NCBI RefSeq assembly: GCF_900112185.1
Contig: NZ_FOKP01000008.1
Coordinates: forward strand, 124,001-188,000
Length of the DNA stretch: 64,000 nt
Direction of reading: 5' to 3'
Source: Allobosea sp. CRIB-10
Lineage (GTDB): Bacteria; Pseudomonadota; Alphaproteobacteria; Rhizobiales; Beijerinckiaceae
This document shows positions 35,381 through 43,508 of the stretch, one piece after another; within the stretch, counting starts at the first letter, position 1; the number at the start of each line of letters is the position of its first letter. The notes below the pieces were generated by a model. It had not been told where the DNA came from and ran no database searches. It worked only from the letters and a program-made list of their open reading frames with translations. Position numbers and translations under genes: made by a program.

Positions 35381-37233
35381 CGGAACAACTCCTTGAAGGA
35401 CAGAGGTAGCGACGGCCAGGCCGCCACCGCAAGACAGAGGGTAAAGAGCGCGACGAGAAGGCTCGCCAGCAAAGGCAGCACGGCGCGGAAGACCGCGGCC
35501 GGCGAGAGCCGCATGATGCCGCTCACGACATAGACGAGGATGCCGAGCGGCGGCGTCAGCCCGTGGATCATCAGGTTGACGACGAGCACGACGCCGAACT
35601 GGATCGGATCGAGGCCGGCGGCGATGGCGGCCGGCAGCAGCAGCGGCGCGAGCAAGAGGATCGCCGCGCCGATGTCGAGGAACAGGCCGGCGATCAGCAG
35701 GACGAGATTGGAGAGCAGCATCACCGCAAGCGGCCCGCCGCCGAGCGCGGTGACCAGCCCGGCCATCTGCTCGGAGACGCGGTCGACCGCGAGCAGGAAG
35801 GCGAAGGGTGCGGAGGCGCCGATCAGCAGCCCGACCGCCGCCGCCTCCCCCGCCGCCTTGCGCAAGGACGCCAGTACGGTCGTTCCGTTCAGGCTGCGCA
35901 GCAGCAGGCAAGCGACCAGCGCATAGGCGACGGCGAGCGCCGAGGCCTCCGTCACCGTGACCACGCCGAAGCGGATGCCGACCACGACGACGATGCCGAG
36001 CCCGATCGCCGGCAATGCACCGACGAAGGAGCGCGCCCGCTCGGCATTGCTGGCGCGCGGGGCGGAATCGACGACGCCGCGGACGCTGAGATGGATGCCG
36101 ATGGCGAGCGCCACCGTCAGCACCGCGCCCGCAACGAAGCCGCCGACCAGGAGCGAGCCGACCGAGAGATTGGTCGCCGCCGCCAGGATCAGGAAGGCTA
36201 TCGAGGGCGGGATGATGTTGTCGAGCATCGAGACGACGGCGACGATCGCCGCCGCATTGGCGGGCGGATAGCCGCGCGCCACCAGTGCCGGCGCCATCAC
36301 CTTGGCGCCGAAGGCGGCATTGGCGACCGAGGAACCGGACGCGCCGGAGAACAGCACGCTCGCGACCAGCGCGGTCTGCGCCAGCCCGGCCCGGAAATGC
36401 CCGACCAGCGCCGCAGCGAAGCGCACCAGCCGTTCGGCGAGGCCGCCTGCGGTCAGCAATTCGCCGGCGAGCAGGAAGAAGGGGATCGCCAGCAGCAGGA
36501 ATTTCGACACGCCCGCCACCGTGTTCTGGACGATGGCCGGCTCCGGCAGCAAGCCGCCGAAGGCGCCCGAAAGCGAGGCGCCGGCAAGCAGGGCGAAGGG
36601 CAAGGGCGCGCCGAGGAGGAGCCCTGCCCCCGCCGCGAGTCCGGCGACCAGGCTCGGCGTCGCGACAAGGAAACCGGTCACGCTGTTCGCCAGCCCATAG
36701 AGACCCGCTCCGACCACTAATGCGGCGAGCGCCGCCCGCCAGGATTGTGCGAGTGCCGCTCGCCAGAGCACGACGACCAGCGTCAGCCCGCCGCCGATCG
36801 CGAAGCTGGCGAAGCGCAGGCTTTCAGGCAGGCCGAGCACGGTCGATGTGCCGCCGACCAGCGCGGCGACGCTGGCGCCGCCGAGCGCCAGCACCAGCGC
36901 GCCATGGACGGCAATCGCCTCGGCCAGGATGGCGGCGATGCGCCGCCCCGGCGCCGGCAGCAGGTTGACGACGACGTCGAGCCGCATGGCGAGCGCACTC
37001 GTCGCCGCCAGCGGCGCGCCGACCGCCACCAGCGCGACATTGAGCCAGATCGCGAGTTCGTCCGACCAGACGAGGCCACCGCCGACGAGATAACGACGGG
37101 TGACGGCCGCCATCACTACCAGGAAGAGGACGGCCAGGATCGCGGCGCCCAGCCATTCGAGGCTCGCCACGAGCACGCCGAGGCCGCGCCTGCCGATCGG
37201 CTGGGCGGACGGTTGGGTCGGCGCAGCGGCCAT
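35371..37233 (-). CDS. TRAP transporter fused permease DctQM
   Basis: 620 residues: DctQ-like four-helix part (~20-160, with RRYLVGGGLVWSDELAIWL) joined to a DctM part (~185-620) with RFAAALVGHFRAGLAQTALV, SGASGSSVANAAFGAKVMAP and NIIPPSIAFLIL. The ATG at 37233 is chosen because it precedes the DctQ domain by ~20 residues; longer extensions overlap the NIPSNAP gene in another frame. Fusion of Q and M is common. Sodium-driven organic acid uptake with the adjacent binding protein. Confidence 0.9.
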   Translation of the reverse strand: MAAAPTQPSAQPIGRRGLGVLVASLEWLGAAILAVLFLVVMAAVTRRYLVGGGLVWSDELAIWLNVALVAVGAPLAATSALAMRLDVVVNLLPAPGRRIAAILAEAIAVHGALVLALGGASVAALVGGTSTVLGLPESLRFASFAIGGGLTLVVVLWRAALAQSWRAALAALVVGAGLYGLANSVTGFLVATPSLVAGLAAGAGLLLGAPLPFALLAGASLSGAFGGLLPEPAIVQNTVAGVSKFLLLAIPFFLLAGELLTAGGLAERLVRFAAALVGHFRAGLAQTALVASVLFSGASGSSVANAAFGAKVMAPALVARGYPPANAAAIVAVVSMLDNIIPPSIAFLILAAATNLSVGSLLVGGFVAGAVLTVALAIGIHLSVRGVVDSAPRASNAERARSFVGALPAIGLGIVVVVGIRFGVVTVTEASALAVAYALVACLLLRSLNGTTVLASLRKAAGEAAAVGLLIGASAPFAFLLAVDRVSEQMAGLVTALGGGPLAVMLLSNLVLLIAGLFLDIGAAILLLAPLLLPAAIAAGLDPIQFGVVLVVNLMIHGLTPPLGILVYVVSGIMRLSPAAVFRAVLPLLASLLVALFTLCLAVAAWPSLPLSFKELFRWL

Positions 37234-37252
37234 GGCGGCGCCCGGCACCAGC

Positions 37253-37567
37253 TCAGCGCAGCGGCGAGAAATGCGTCGGCCGCAGGATCCGGCTGCGCAT
37301 CTCGAGCACGTAAGGGGCCGCCTTGGCCCGGAAGACCTGCCAGCGCGGATCGGCCTCCATCGCGGCGCGCCGGCGCTCGCGGTCGCCGGCATCCTCGAAG
37401 CGCCACATGTGCACGACCTCGTTGACCACGCCGCTATCGGTGGTGAACCAGCCGATCAGATGGCCGAGATGGGAGATCTGCAGCTCCATCCCCTCGGCGA
37501 CATAGAGGTCGAGATAGTCGCGCACATGCGCGGGCTTGATGGCGTAGGTGCGCTCGTCGAGGATCAT
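37253..37567 (-). CDS. NIPSNAP family protein
   Basis: 104 residues; MILDERTYAIKPAHVRDYLDLY, SHLGHLIGWFTTDSG..NEVVHMWRFED and DPRWQVFRAKA match the small dimeric alpha-beta barrel NIPSNAP family, often attached to catabolic operons without a known reaction. First gene of the operon NIPSNAP-dctQM-dctP-SDR, 19 bp upstream of dctQM. Its role may be chaperoning or converting the imported acid; this is a guess. Confidence 0.88.
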   Translation of the reverse strand: MILDERTYAIKPAHVRDYLDLYVAEGMELQISHLGHLIGWFTTDSGVVNEVVHMWRFEDAGDRERRRAAMEADPRWQVFRAKAAPYVLEMRSRILRPTHFSPLR

Positions 37568-37810
37568 CCAAATCCCTCATGGCAAACGGCTGGCCGCGTT
37601 GCGACGAGCGATCAGTAGCCGTCTTCGCGGCAAAGCCCAACCGGCGCGGCACCGGCCGAACCTGCGATCGGCGCATGGCGGCCCTCGCTCGCGGCGAATG
37701 GCCGGCCATCGGCGAAGGGAGCACGCGCCAGAACCGCGGCAAGGAGAAGAATGAACTGCGATCCAGCCTGCCGAGAGCAACATCTTGCTTTTTTCGGACG
37801 CGTGGGCCGC

Positions 37811-38314
37811 TTAACCGCCATGCAGATAGAGATCGGCCTGGGCATCGCCGCGATAACGCGGCTCGGCCAGCGCGAATCCGGCCTGCCGCAGGAGGTGCAC
37901 CGAGACGCTGTTGGCGGGATCGACCGTCGCCCGAACCGGCGAGATGCCGCGCTCCGCGGCGAAGGCGACGAGCCCGGCGAGCAACTCCTTGCCCAGGCCC
38001 CTGCCCCAGCTGGCGCGCCGAAGGCCGTAGATCAACTCTTCCGTACCATCGCCCGGCCTCGCGAAGCCGGCCCAACCGATCACCTCGCCGCCGGCGCGCT
38101 CGACGACAGCGCCGGTGCCATAGCCGAAGCGTTCGAGATTGGCCGCCGAACGCTCGACCCAGAGCGCCGCGACATCGGGCGCGAGCGCCTGCCCGTCATC
38201 GACGAAGCGGTGAACCTCCGGATCGGCGAAAAGGGCGACCAGCAGCGGCGCGTCGGCCTGGACGAAAGGCCTGACGACGAGCCGCGCCGTCTCGAGCTGC
38301 GATGCATGGATCAT
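37811..38314 (-). CDS. GNAT family N-acetyltransferase (RimJ/RimL-like)
   Basis: 167 residues. LETARLVVRPFVQADAP at the N-terminus and GYGTGAVVERAGGEVIGWAGFAR, LRRASWGRGLGKELLAGLVAFA (acetyl-CoA loop) and VHLLRQAGFALAEPRY fit the acetyltransf_3 subgroup that acetylates amino groups of proteins or small molecules. Stand-alone gene; 37568-37810 upstream of it on the other side holds no gene I can support. Confidence 0.88.
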   Translation of the reverse strand: MIHASQLETARLVVRPFVQADAPLLVALFADPEVHRFVDDGQALAPDVAALWVERSAANLERFGYGTGAVVERAGGEVIGWAGFARPGDGTEELIYGLRRASWGRGLGKELLAGLVAFAAERGISPVRATVDPANSVSVHLLRQAGFALAEPRYRGDAQADLYLHGG

Positions 38315-38359
38315 GGGACTGATTGAACAGGCTCGGGCAGCCGGACGGAAAGCCGGAGG

Positions 38360-38593
38360 CTACTCCTCGCCGGAACCGTAGGACCGCTCGGCCCGATACG
38401 CTCGCCGCTCGCCCTGGCGCTCATAGCGCCGCTCGCGGTCGCGATCCTGCGTCATGACGCAGTTGGCGTAGGCATCGGTGCCGCGCTGGAAGCCATAGGC
38501 GTCGCAGCGCGAGCGATCCTCGACGATCGGGTCCGGCGTGCTCGCGCAGGCGCCGAGAGCCAGGGTGAGAGCAGATGCGGCGATGATCCTCAT
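38360..38593 (-). CDS. Small putative lipoprotein
   Basis: 77 residues from the ATG at 38593; an in-frame ATG at 38617 also exists. Signal peptide with lipobox LALGAC, then a short mature part with two cysteines (RCDAYGF, NCVMTQ) and a highly charged, arginine-rich C-terminus. No family recognised. Confidence 0.7.
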   Translation of the reverse strand: MRIIAASALTLALGACASTPDPIVEDRSRCDAYGFQRGTDAYANCVMTQDRDRERRYERQGERRAYRAERSYGSGEE

Positions 38594-38676
38594 GGGAAGA
38601 GGATGGAAACACCGCATGGCTGCTTTGGGGCGACAATCCGGCAGTGATGGGGAGACAGCTGAGCCGACTCAGCACG

Positions 38677-38883
38677 TCAGCGCGCAGTGCCCTCGGCGGC
38701 GCTTTCGAGAATCCTGACAGTCTCTTCCAGGCTTTCCTTCACGCCGAGCTGGAAGTCCTTGCGGAAGGCGATGATCGTGTCGGGCGGCTGGCCCTTGAAG
38801 GTATAGACGACGCTGACCTGGTCGGGATTGACGTAGACGGGCTTGCCGTCGCTGGGCGAAGTGAACTTGCAGAGCTTGGGCAT
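38677..38883 (-). CDS. Small conserved-looking cytosolic protein
   Basis: 68 residues. FTSPSDGKPVYVNPDQVSVVY and the later DTIIAFRKDFQLGVKESLEETVRIL recall the short FlbD-like layout (NGxxxYxNPDxI), but no flagellar genes are nearby and I would not assign that function. Compact beta-strands then one amphipathic helix. Isolated, same direction as its neighbours. Confidence 0.65.
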   Translation of the reverse strand: MPKLCKFTSPSDGKPVYVNPDQVSVVYTFKGQPPDTIIAFRKDFQLGVKESLEETVRILESAAEGTAR

Positions 38884-38938
38884 GTGACGTGTCTCCGGAA
38901 CGCTCTGAGCGATTCAGTCATCATAGCCTAGCAAACGA

Positions 38939-38970
38939 ACGGGCCCCGCCACAGCGGTGGCGAGGCCCGC
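38939..38970 (-). terminator. Hairpin terminator after the 38990-39474 gene pair
   Basis: CGGGCC-CCGCCAC-AGC-GGTGGCG-AGGCCCG stem-loop; the minus-strand continuation TTCGTTTGCT is T-rich. Lies 20 bp past the stop at 38990. Confidence 0.75.
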
Positions 38971-38989
38971 ACGGAATCAAACCTGATGA

Positions 38990-39214
38990 TCAGCGCGCGA
39001 TGCGGGCACGCCCGCCGCAGAAGCGCTGCTCCACCGCACGCTCGTAGCCGAGCTCGCGGTCATAGACCATGACGGTGCGGGTCAGGCAGTCGCCCTCCTG
39101 CACCAGCCCGGTATTGATCAGGCGGCCGTCCGGGTCGGCGACGACGGTCGGCGTGCAAGCCGCCGCCGCTGCGGCGAAGCCGAGGCCGGCGATCAATTTG
39201 ACGATGCGATCCAT
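38990..39214 (-). CDS. Small lipoprotein, paralogue of the upstream gene
   Basis: 74 residues from the ATG at 39214. Signal peptide with lipobox-like AAAAAC (LGFAAAAAACTPTVV). The C-terminal half TRTVMVYDRELGYERAVEQRFC resembles the C-terminal half of the next gene product (KTVRVFNRYTGYYEHRRVRRC), including one cysteine before and one at the end, so the two appear to be paralogues. Envelope function unknown. 12 bp downstream of that gene. Confidence 0.75.
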   Translation of the reverse strand: MDRIVKLIAGLGFAAAAAACTPTVVADPDGRLINTGLVQEGDCLTRTVMVYDRELGYERAVEQRFCGGRARIAR

Positions 39215-39225
39215 CACGGCCCCAC

Positions 39226-39474
39226 TCACATATAGAGGCCGCGGCCGCAGCGACGCACGCGCCGGTGCTCGTAGTAGCCGGTGTAGCGGTTGAACACGCG
39301 CACCGTCTTGTAGAGGCAGTATTTGCCGTCGTTGCGACCGTCGTAATAGGTCCGGCCGGTGTCGAGATCGACCCCGAGGAACTCGTCCTTGCCCTTCTTG
39401 CCTTGGGCGAAGGCCGGGGCCGCTGCGAGGCTCAGAGCAGCGAACCCTGCTGCGGCGATGGCTATCTTGAGCAT
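39226..39474 (-). CDS. Small secreted protein, paralogue of the downstream gene
   Basis: 82 residues from the ATG at 39474 (GGAGAAATGCC upstream). Clear Sec signal peptide (LKIAIAAAGFAALSLAAAPAFA-QGKKG). Mature ~60 residues with two cysteines (KYCLYK, RRCGRG) likely bridged in the periplasm and an aromatic-basic stretch NRYTGYYEHRR. No named family recognised. First gene of a two-gene unit with 38990-39214. Confidence 0.78.
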   Translation of the reverse strand: MLKIAIAAAGFAALSLAAAPAFAQGKKGKDEFLGVDLDTGRTYYDGRNDGKYCLYKTVRVFNRYTGYYEHRRVRRCGRGLYM

Positions 39475-39902
39475 GGCATTTCTCCTGTCTTGCGGCGGAA
39501 ATATGTCCAGCACCGCGTGCGGGGCTTTGGGAAGATCAGTCCGATTTTCGCTCGCTTCCGCGAGATTATCCACGGGGAGTGCCGTCGTCGGCGGGCGATC
39601 ATGGCAATTCCTCGCTCAGCCCACAATAGATAGACTTGCCGGGCCGGCCCAGACCGCGCCGCAATCTGGCCATGATTGGGACGCGCGCCGCGCTCAACGA
39701 TCTCGGGGGCTGCGAAGAACGGACATGTCCCAGTCTTCGGCTACGCCGCTAATCGACCAGACCAAGCTGACCTGCTTCGTCGGCAGGGTGGCTGGCCGTC
39801 GTGCGATTCAGGCGCTCAGCGCTGCGCCCACTTGCTGCCCGTTTGATGTACCAGCGCGTTCGAGGCCCAAGGCCTGCAACTGAACATCTTGCTGGGGGCG
39901 GT
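39475..39902. other. 428-bp gap between the secreted-protein gene and tRNA-Gly
   Basis: No gene I can support. A 52-codon frame (39725-39883, starting MSQSSATPLIDQTKL) lacks a ribosome site and homology I recognise. The stretch abuts the tRNA-Gly 3' end but contains no integrase and no repeat of the tRNA end. Confidence 0.5.
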
Positions 39903-39976
39903 TGGAGCGGGTGAAGGGAATCGAACCCTCGTATTCAGCTTGGAAGGCTGCTGCTCTACCATTGAGCTACACCCGC
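39903..39976 (-). tRNA. tRNA-Gly (anticodon TCC)
   Basis: Minus strand: acceptor GCGGGTG/CACCCGC, encoded CCA at 39903-39905, D-arm AGCTCAATGGTAGAGC, anticodon loop CTTCCAA (TCC), T-arm GGGTTCGATTCCC. Confidence 0.96.
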
Positions 39977-40070
39977 GCCGGGCCGCCAAATTCCGCATCC
40001 GGCCGGCAGGTGTCAACCCGTCGCGGCGAAGAAGATGCCTTCATCCACCAGGGCGCGCATGCGGGTGAAC

Positions 40071-40208
40071 TCAGATGTCGCTCAGAGCCCGCCGGCCGAG
40101 CCAGATCGCAGCGCCGGTGAACAGGCCGAGCGCGGCCCCGCCGACGATCGTGCCGAAAGCCAGAGCGCCAGCAGCGGCTATCGCTGCGCTGAAAAGCACG
40201 ATCCCCAT
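40071..40208 (-). CDS. 45-residue membrane micro-protein
   Basis: Starts MGIVLFSAAIAAAG and ends WLGRRALSDI: one or two glycine/alanine-rich membrane helices with a basic C-terminal end. GGAGAGAGGG precedes the ATG at an ideal distance. A CCCCC-N4-GGGGG palindrome is centred 55 bp upstream with TAGGCT as -10. Divergent from another micro-protein gene with the same signal. Resembles no family I know; small size allows a toxin-like, holin-like or transporter-modulating role, none shown. Confidence 0.65.
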   Translation of the reverse strand: MGIVLFSAAIAAAGALAFGTIVGGAALGLFTGAAIWLGRRALSDI

Positions 40209-40255
40209 GATCCCTCTCTCCGACGGCCAGCCTAACGAGACAAGGCTGGCCGGCT

Positions 40256-40271
40256 GCCCCCATTTGGGGGC
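40256..40271. promoter_or_regulatory. GCCCCC-ATTT-GGGGGC palindrome, left copy
   Basis: Centre 40263.5, 55 bp before the 40208 start codon. With the centre at -42 the transcript would start near 40221, and TAGGCT (40229-40234) falls in the -10 position on the minus strand. Confidence 0.7.
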
Positions 40272-40302
40272 GAAAGAGAGAATTTCGAGTCCTTGCGTCG
40301 CT

Positions 40303-40320
40303 GCCCCCCAAATGGGGGGC
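40303..40320. promoter_or_regulatory. GCCCCCC-AAAT-GGGGGGC palindrome, right copy
   Basis: 18-bp palindrome centred at 40311.5, 52 bp before the 40364 start. TATGCA at 40342-40347 is placed as a -10 box for a start near 40354. Centre to centre it is 48 bp from the left copy. Confidence 0.7.
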
Positions 40321-40363
40321 GATATTGCCCCTCGACGCTGATATGCATTCGTGGGGGCAAAAC

Positions 40364-40486
40364 ATGTTCGAGTTCAGTGAGTTCTGCAATCCGTTGAGAG
40401 CCGAGGTCGCCGCGGCGATTCCACTGCCGCTGTCGATGTTGATCCACGGCCTCGGCATCCTCGCCGTGCTCTTCTTGGAGCCCTGA
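40364..40486 (+). CDS. 40-residue membrane micro-protein
   Basis: Starts MFEFSEFCNPLRAEV and continues into one hydrophobic helix (AAAIPLPLSMLIHGLGILAVLF). GGGGGC ends 5 bp before the ATG. Paired back to back with the 45-residue micro-protein gene, each behind its own copy of the palindrome. Sequence unlike the partner except for being a single-span membrane peptide. Confidence 0.6.
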   Translation: MFEFSEFCNPLRAEVAAAIPLPLSMLIHGLGILAVLFLEP

Positions 40487-40575
40487 CGGTCTTGGCCGCG
40501 CCTGCACGAAACGAGCCTCTCGCCGATCCCGCGCGGGCGAGGTAACGCCAGCCCGCCGGCATTTTTGCTGAACGA

Positions 40576-41814
40576 TCAGCGCTTGGTCATCTCGATGTCC
40601 GGGATCGTCGGACTGGTGGCGCCACGCTCGCCCTCGACGAGCGGCGGCGACGGATTCCGCGAGATCCGCAGCGCGATGTAGATCGCAACGGCGACCGACA
40701 GCCCGACGAGATAGATCAGCATGCCCTGCGGGCCTCTGAGCTGCATCAGCAAGGTGGCGGCCAGCGGTCCGATCGCCGAGCCCGTGCCCCAGAGAAAAAG
40801 TAGCTGCGCCGAAAGGCCGACAGCCTGGTCGCGACCCATGCGGAAATAGGCGTGGGTGACGGCCACCGTGTAGAGCGGGATGCTGCAGCCGCCGATCAGG
40901 GCGAACAGGCCGAAGAGCCAGAACCGGCCATGGGCAGGGTCGACCTCAAGCAGCATCGTCAGACCGGCCGCCGCGAACGCAACGAAGCTGACCGAAACCA
41001 GCATGATCAGCCGGCTGGCGATACGGTCCGCCAGCAGGCTCATCGGCCATTGCAGCAGGAGGGCACCGATCTGGATACCGGCGGTGAGCAGGATCGTCGC
41101 GCGCTGGTCGAGGCCGGACAGGATGCCGTAGGCGGGCGCGACGCTGGTCAGCGGGCCGCCGACCATCCCGACATAGAGGCAGCCGACGACGGCGGCCGGC
41201 GCCTGCCGCCATAGCGTGCGCAGCCCGACCGAGACGATCTCGCTCGATTCGGGCCCTTTTGCCTGCGTCAGCGCGACGGGAATCAGGGCGATCGAGAAGG
41301 CCATGCTGGCGAATAGGAAAATGTCCTGGGACTGGATCGCGACGTAGCCGACGCCGATCTGCGAGCCGATCAGCGCGACGCGGTTGAGGATCTGGTAGAT
41401 GCCGAAGATGCGGCCGCGCTGCGACCGGTTGGCCTGGCCGCTGATCCAGCTTTCGATGCAGATGCCGTGGCCGGCGGCCGCCAGGCCCATGATCAGCCGC
41501 GACGTTCCCCACCAGGCCTCCGGCAACAGCGGGAAGCTCAGCGTCGAGACCGCCTGAAGCGCGGCAAACACGGCAAAGCCGCGGATATGACCGACGCGGC
41601 GGACGAGCGCGGGATTGACGAAGCAGCCGATGAGGAAGCCGAGCGAATAGGCCGAGGCGACGAGGCCGATCAACAGCGGCGGCTGGTTCGCGATCGCCAT
41701 CTGCAGCGGCACGACCGTGTTCACGATCGTCCCGGCAACCTGCAGGATGAGGGCGCCCGCAACGATGGCGCCGAGCGCGGCGACAGAACCGCCCCCTTGG
41801 GTCTTTGCTGTCAC
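40576..41814 (-). CDS. MFS transporter (YcaD-like)
   Basis: About 412 residues with 12 predicted helices. FLIGCFVNPALVRRVGHIRGFAVFAAL (motif A between helices 2 and 3), GLAAAGHGICIESWISGQANRSQRGRIFGIYQ and WPMSLLADRIASRLIM fit the YcaD/CsbX-like MFS group of uncertain substrate. A GTG at 41814 is chosen because longer in-frame starts would run back through tRNA-Tyr; ribosome site weak, so the exact start is open. Confidence 0.85.
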   Translation of the reverse strand: MTAKTQGGGSVAALGAIVAGALILQVAGTIVNTVVPLQMAIANQPPLLIGLVASAYSLGFLIGCFVNPALVRRVGHIRGFAVFAALQAVSTLSFPLLPEAWWGTSRLIMGLAAAGHGICIESWISGQANRSQRGRIFGIYQILNRVALIGSQIGVGYVAIQSQDIFLFASMAFSIALIPVALTQAKGPESSEIVSVGLRTLWRQAPAAVVGCLYVGMVGGPLTSVAPAYGILSGLDQRATILLTAGIQIGALLLQWPMSLLADRIASRLIMLVSVSFVAFAAAGLTMLLEVDPAHGRFWLFGLFALIGGCSIPLYTVAVTHAYFRMGRDQAVGLSAQLLFLWGTGSAIGPLAATLLMQLRGPQGMLIYLVGLSVAVAIYIALRISRNPSPPLVEGERGATSPTIPDIEMTKR

Positions 41815-41975
41815 TGCACCGTCATACCCGAATAGCCGATCTAGCGAGGCTATCAGCTCGCCCGGATTCGGGGAAGGCGGAGTATTCGTCAGTCTCGCCT
41901 TATCGACGCGCCGCGGCGACAGCTTCGGGTAAAGAGCTGAAGTTATGGAAGGAAGGCGGCCCTCAGGAGGCAAGG

Positions 41976-42060
41976 TGGTGGGGGAAGCAGGACTCGAACC
42001 TGCGAAGGCATAGCCAGCGGATTTACAGTCCGCCCCCTTTGCCGCTCGGGACATTCCCCC
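41976..42060 (-). tRNA. tRNA-Tyr (anticodon GTA)
   Basis: Minus strand: acceptor GGGGGAA/TTCCCCC, A discriminator, CCA at 41976-41978, anticodon loop CTGTAAA (GTA), long variable arm as in bacterial tRNA-Tyr, T-arm AGGTTCGAGTCCT. Confidence 0.96.
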
Positions 42061-42210
42061 GCCTTGCCGCAGGCCAACCCGAGAGCTGGCCGCAACCGCC
42101 TGTTTCACTTTTGTGAAGGGCGGCAGGCGCGGGCGGACTTATGAGGAGAGGGCCGCCGCCTGTCAACGCCTAAAAGGCATCTGACGACAAGCAATCGTGC
42201 CGAGCCGCCT

Positions 42211-42789
42211 TCAGCCCTGTGGCCAAATGCTGCGGTGACGCCTGCGCCAGGCGAGCGCAGCCGGGACGAAGGCCTGGAACGGCGTTTTTTCCGGCCGCTC
42301 GATCGCATCGGCGAGATCGGACGGCGGGTAAATCAGGCTGCGCACGCCATGGCGATGCAGCCAGACCGGCAGCTCTCCCTGCCGGGCGAACATGGCGACG
42401 ACCTGCCGGACCAGTTCGCTGCGCAGGGCCCGCGGGCTGCCGACGGGCCTCGCCACCACGCAGAAGCGCGAGAACGGATTCGGATGAGCCTCCTCGCCCT
42501 CCAGGCAGAAGATCACGCCGCAGCGGTCCGGCCGCGCCTCGTCCGGCATGGCGTCGATGCGCCGCCACAGGCAGAACCAGCGCCGGCAGATCTCCGGCCG
42601 CGTCACATGGATGCCGCAGCCACTGCCGGTGTTGTGGCGGCACATGACGCCGGCCGGCTTGCCGACCTGCGGATCGACGATGCGCAGCACCTCGCAGCAG
42701 GCGACGCAATCGCCGCAATCGCGTCCGGGCACCAGATGGTTCAGCGTCCGGCCCGAGCGCATCGTGCCGGAATCGGAGCTTTCCGCCAT
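42211..42789 (-). CDS. Cysteine-cluster protein (YkgJ-like)
   Basis: 192 residues with a C-x2-C-x2-CC motif (CGDCVACC, ~25-32) and further cysteines in VMCRHNTGSGCGIH, EICRRWFCLWRR and RCGVIFC, matching the Fe-S or zinc cluster of YkgJ/CxxCxxCC proteins. Function of the family is largely unknown. 33 bp downstream of the ATPase gene in the same direction. Confidence 0.82.
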   Translation of the reverse strand: MAESSDSGTMRSGRTLNHLVPGRDCGDCVACCEVLRIVDPQVGKPAGVMCRHNTGSGCGIHVTRPEICRRWFCLWRRIDAMPDEARPDRCGVIFCLEGEEAHPNPFSRFCVVARPVGSPRALRSELVRQVVAMFARQGELPVWLHRHGVRSLIYPPSDLADAIERPEKTPFQAFVPAALAWRRRHRSIWPQG

Positions 42790-42822
42790 GGCGCCTCTCC
42801 GGACTGCGGCGAATGGCGGAAT

Positions 42823-43398
42823 CTAGCGCGAATCCTGACCTATCGAAAGCTCAGCCGCCACGTGCTTCAGCACGAAGGCGACGCGGATCCCGACATCGGC
42901 GCGCGGCAACTCGACGAGTTCGTAGCCCTGCTCGCGATAGGCCGCGGTGACCGCCTCATAGGTGCGCTCGGCCTCGGCGAAATCCTGCCTGCGCTCGGCA
43001 TCCTGCGCGTAGATCTCGCGCCAGGGCGGTGCGATGAAGACGATGCGGGCATAGCGGAAGGCATGGGCCGCGCGGTCGACATGGTCCGGTACCGGCAGCC
43101 CGCACAGCCTGAGATAGCCGATGCTGTCGGGCACGCCGCGGTCGAAGAAGACCGGAGCCGTGCTTCCCTGCGCTTCGGCATGGGAGCGCAGATCGAAATT
43201 CAGCATCAGCTCGGCAAACAGCGCCGGATCGCGCCAGGGCAAGGCCGGCCCGTCGATGGCGAGCTGGTCGCGGATGATCGCCCGTCCCGCCTCGGGCGCT
43301 ACGCTGTGTCCCGCAACCGCCAGCGCATCGAGCAATGTCGTCTTGCCGGCTCCCGGCCCGCCAGTCAGCACGAACAGGCGCTCATGTCTCGTCGTCAT
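42823..43398 (-). CDS. AAA-family ATPase/kinase-like P-loop protein
   Basis: 191 residues from the ATG at 43398 (AAGGAGAG upstream). P-loop GGPGAGKTTL at ~12-21, then FFDRGVPDSIGYLRL, IVFIAPPWREIYAQDAERRQDF and TYEAVTAAYREQGYELVELP. This layout is that of small P-loop proteins annotated AAA_28/ATPase, some of which phosphorylate nucleosides or small molecules. Substrate unknown. Forms a likely two-gene unit with the YkgJ-like gene. Confidence 0.85.
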   Translation of the reverse strand: MTTRHERLFVLTGGPGAGKTTLLDALAVAGHSVAPEAGRAIIRDQLAIDGPALPWRDPALFAELMLNFDLRSHAEAQGSTAPVFFDRGVPDSIGYLRLCGLPVPDHVDRAAHAFRYARIVFIAPPWREIYAQDAERRQDFAEAERTYEAVTAAYREQGYELVELPRADVGIRVAFVLKHVAAELSIGQDSR

Positions 43399-43508
43399 CC
43401 GCAGTCTCTCCTTGCAATGAATGGGGTGAAAACCCCGCTTAGCGGCCTTCGGGCTGGCCAAGCCGGCCGCGCCATGGCAGGGCATGGCGTCACCTTTCCG
43501 GAGCCATG

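Noticed and set aside
39725-39883. 52-codon frame starting MSQSSATPLIDQ next to tRNA-Gly
   Set aside because: No ribosome site and a cysteine/serine-rich composition unlike a protein; kept as unexplained spacer.
39816-40016. Apparent 66-codon gene over tRNA-Gly
   Set aside because: The GCSSMVEQQPSKLNTRVRFP string is the familiar translation artefact of a tRNA sequence.
41815-42108. N-terminal extension of the MFS gene to 42108
   Set aside because: It would read through tRNA-Tyr; the GCxxMSRAAKGADCKSAG-like string is tRNA translation.
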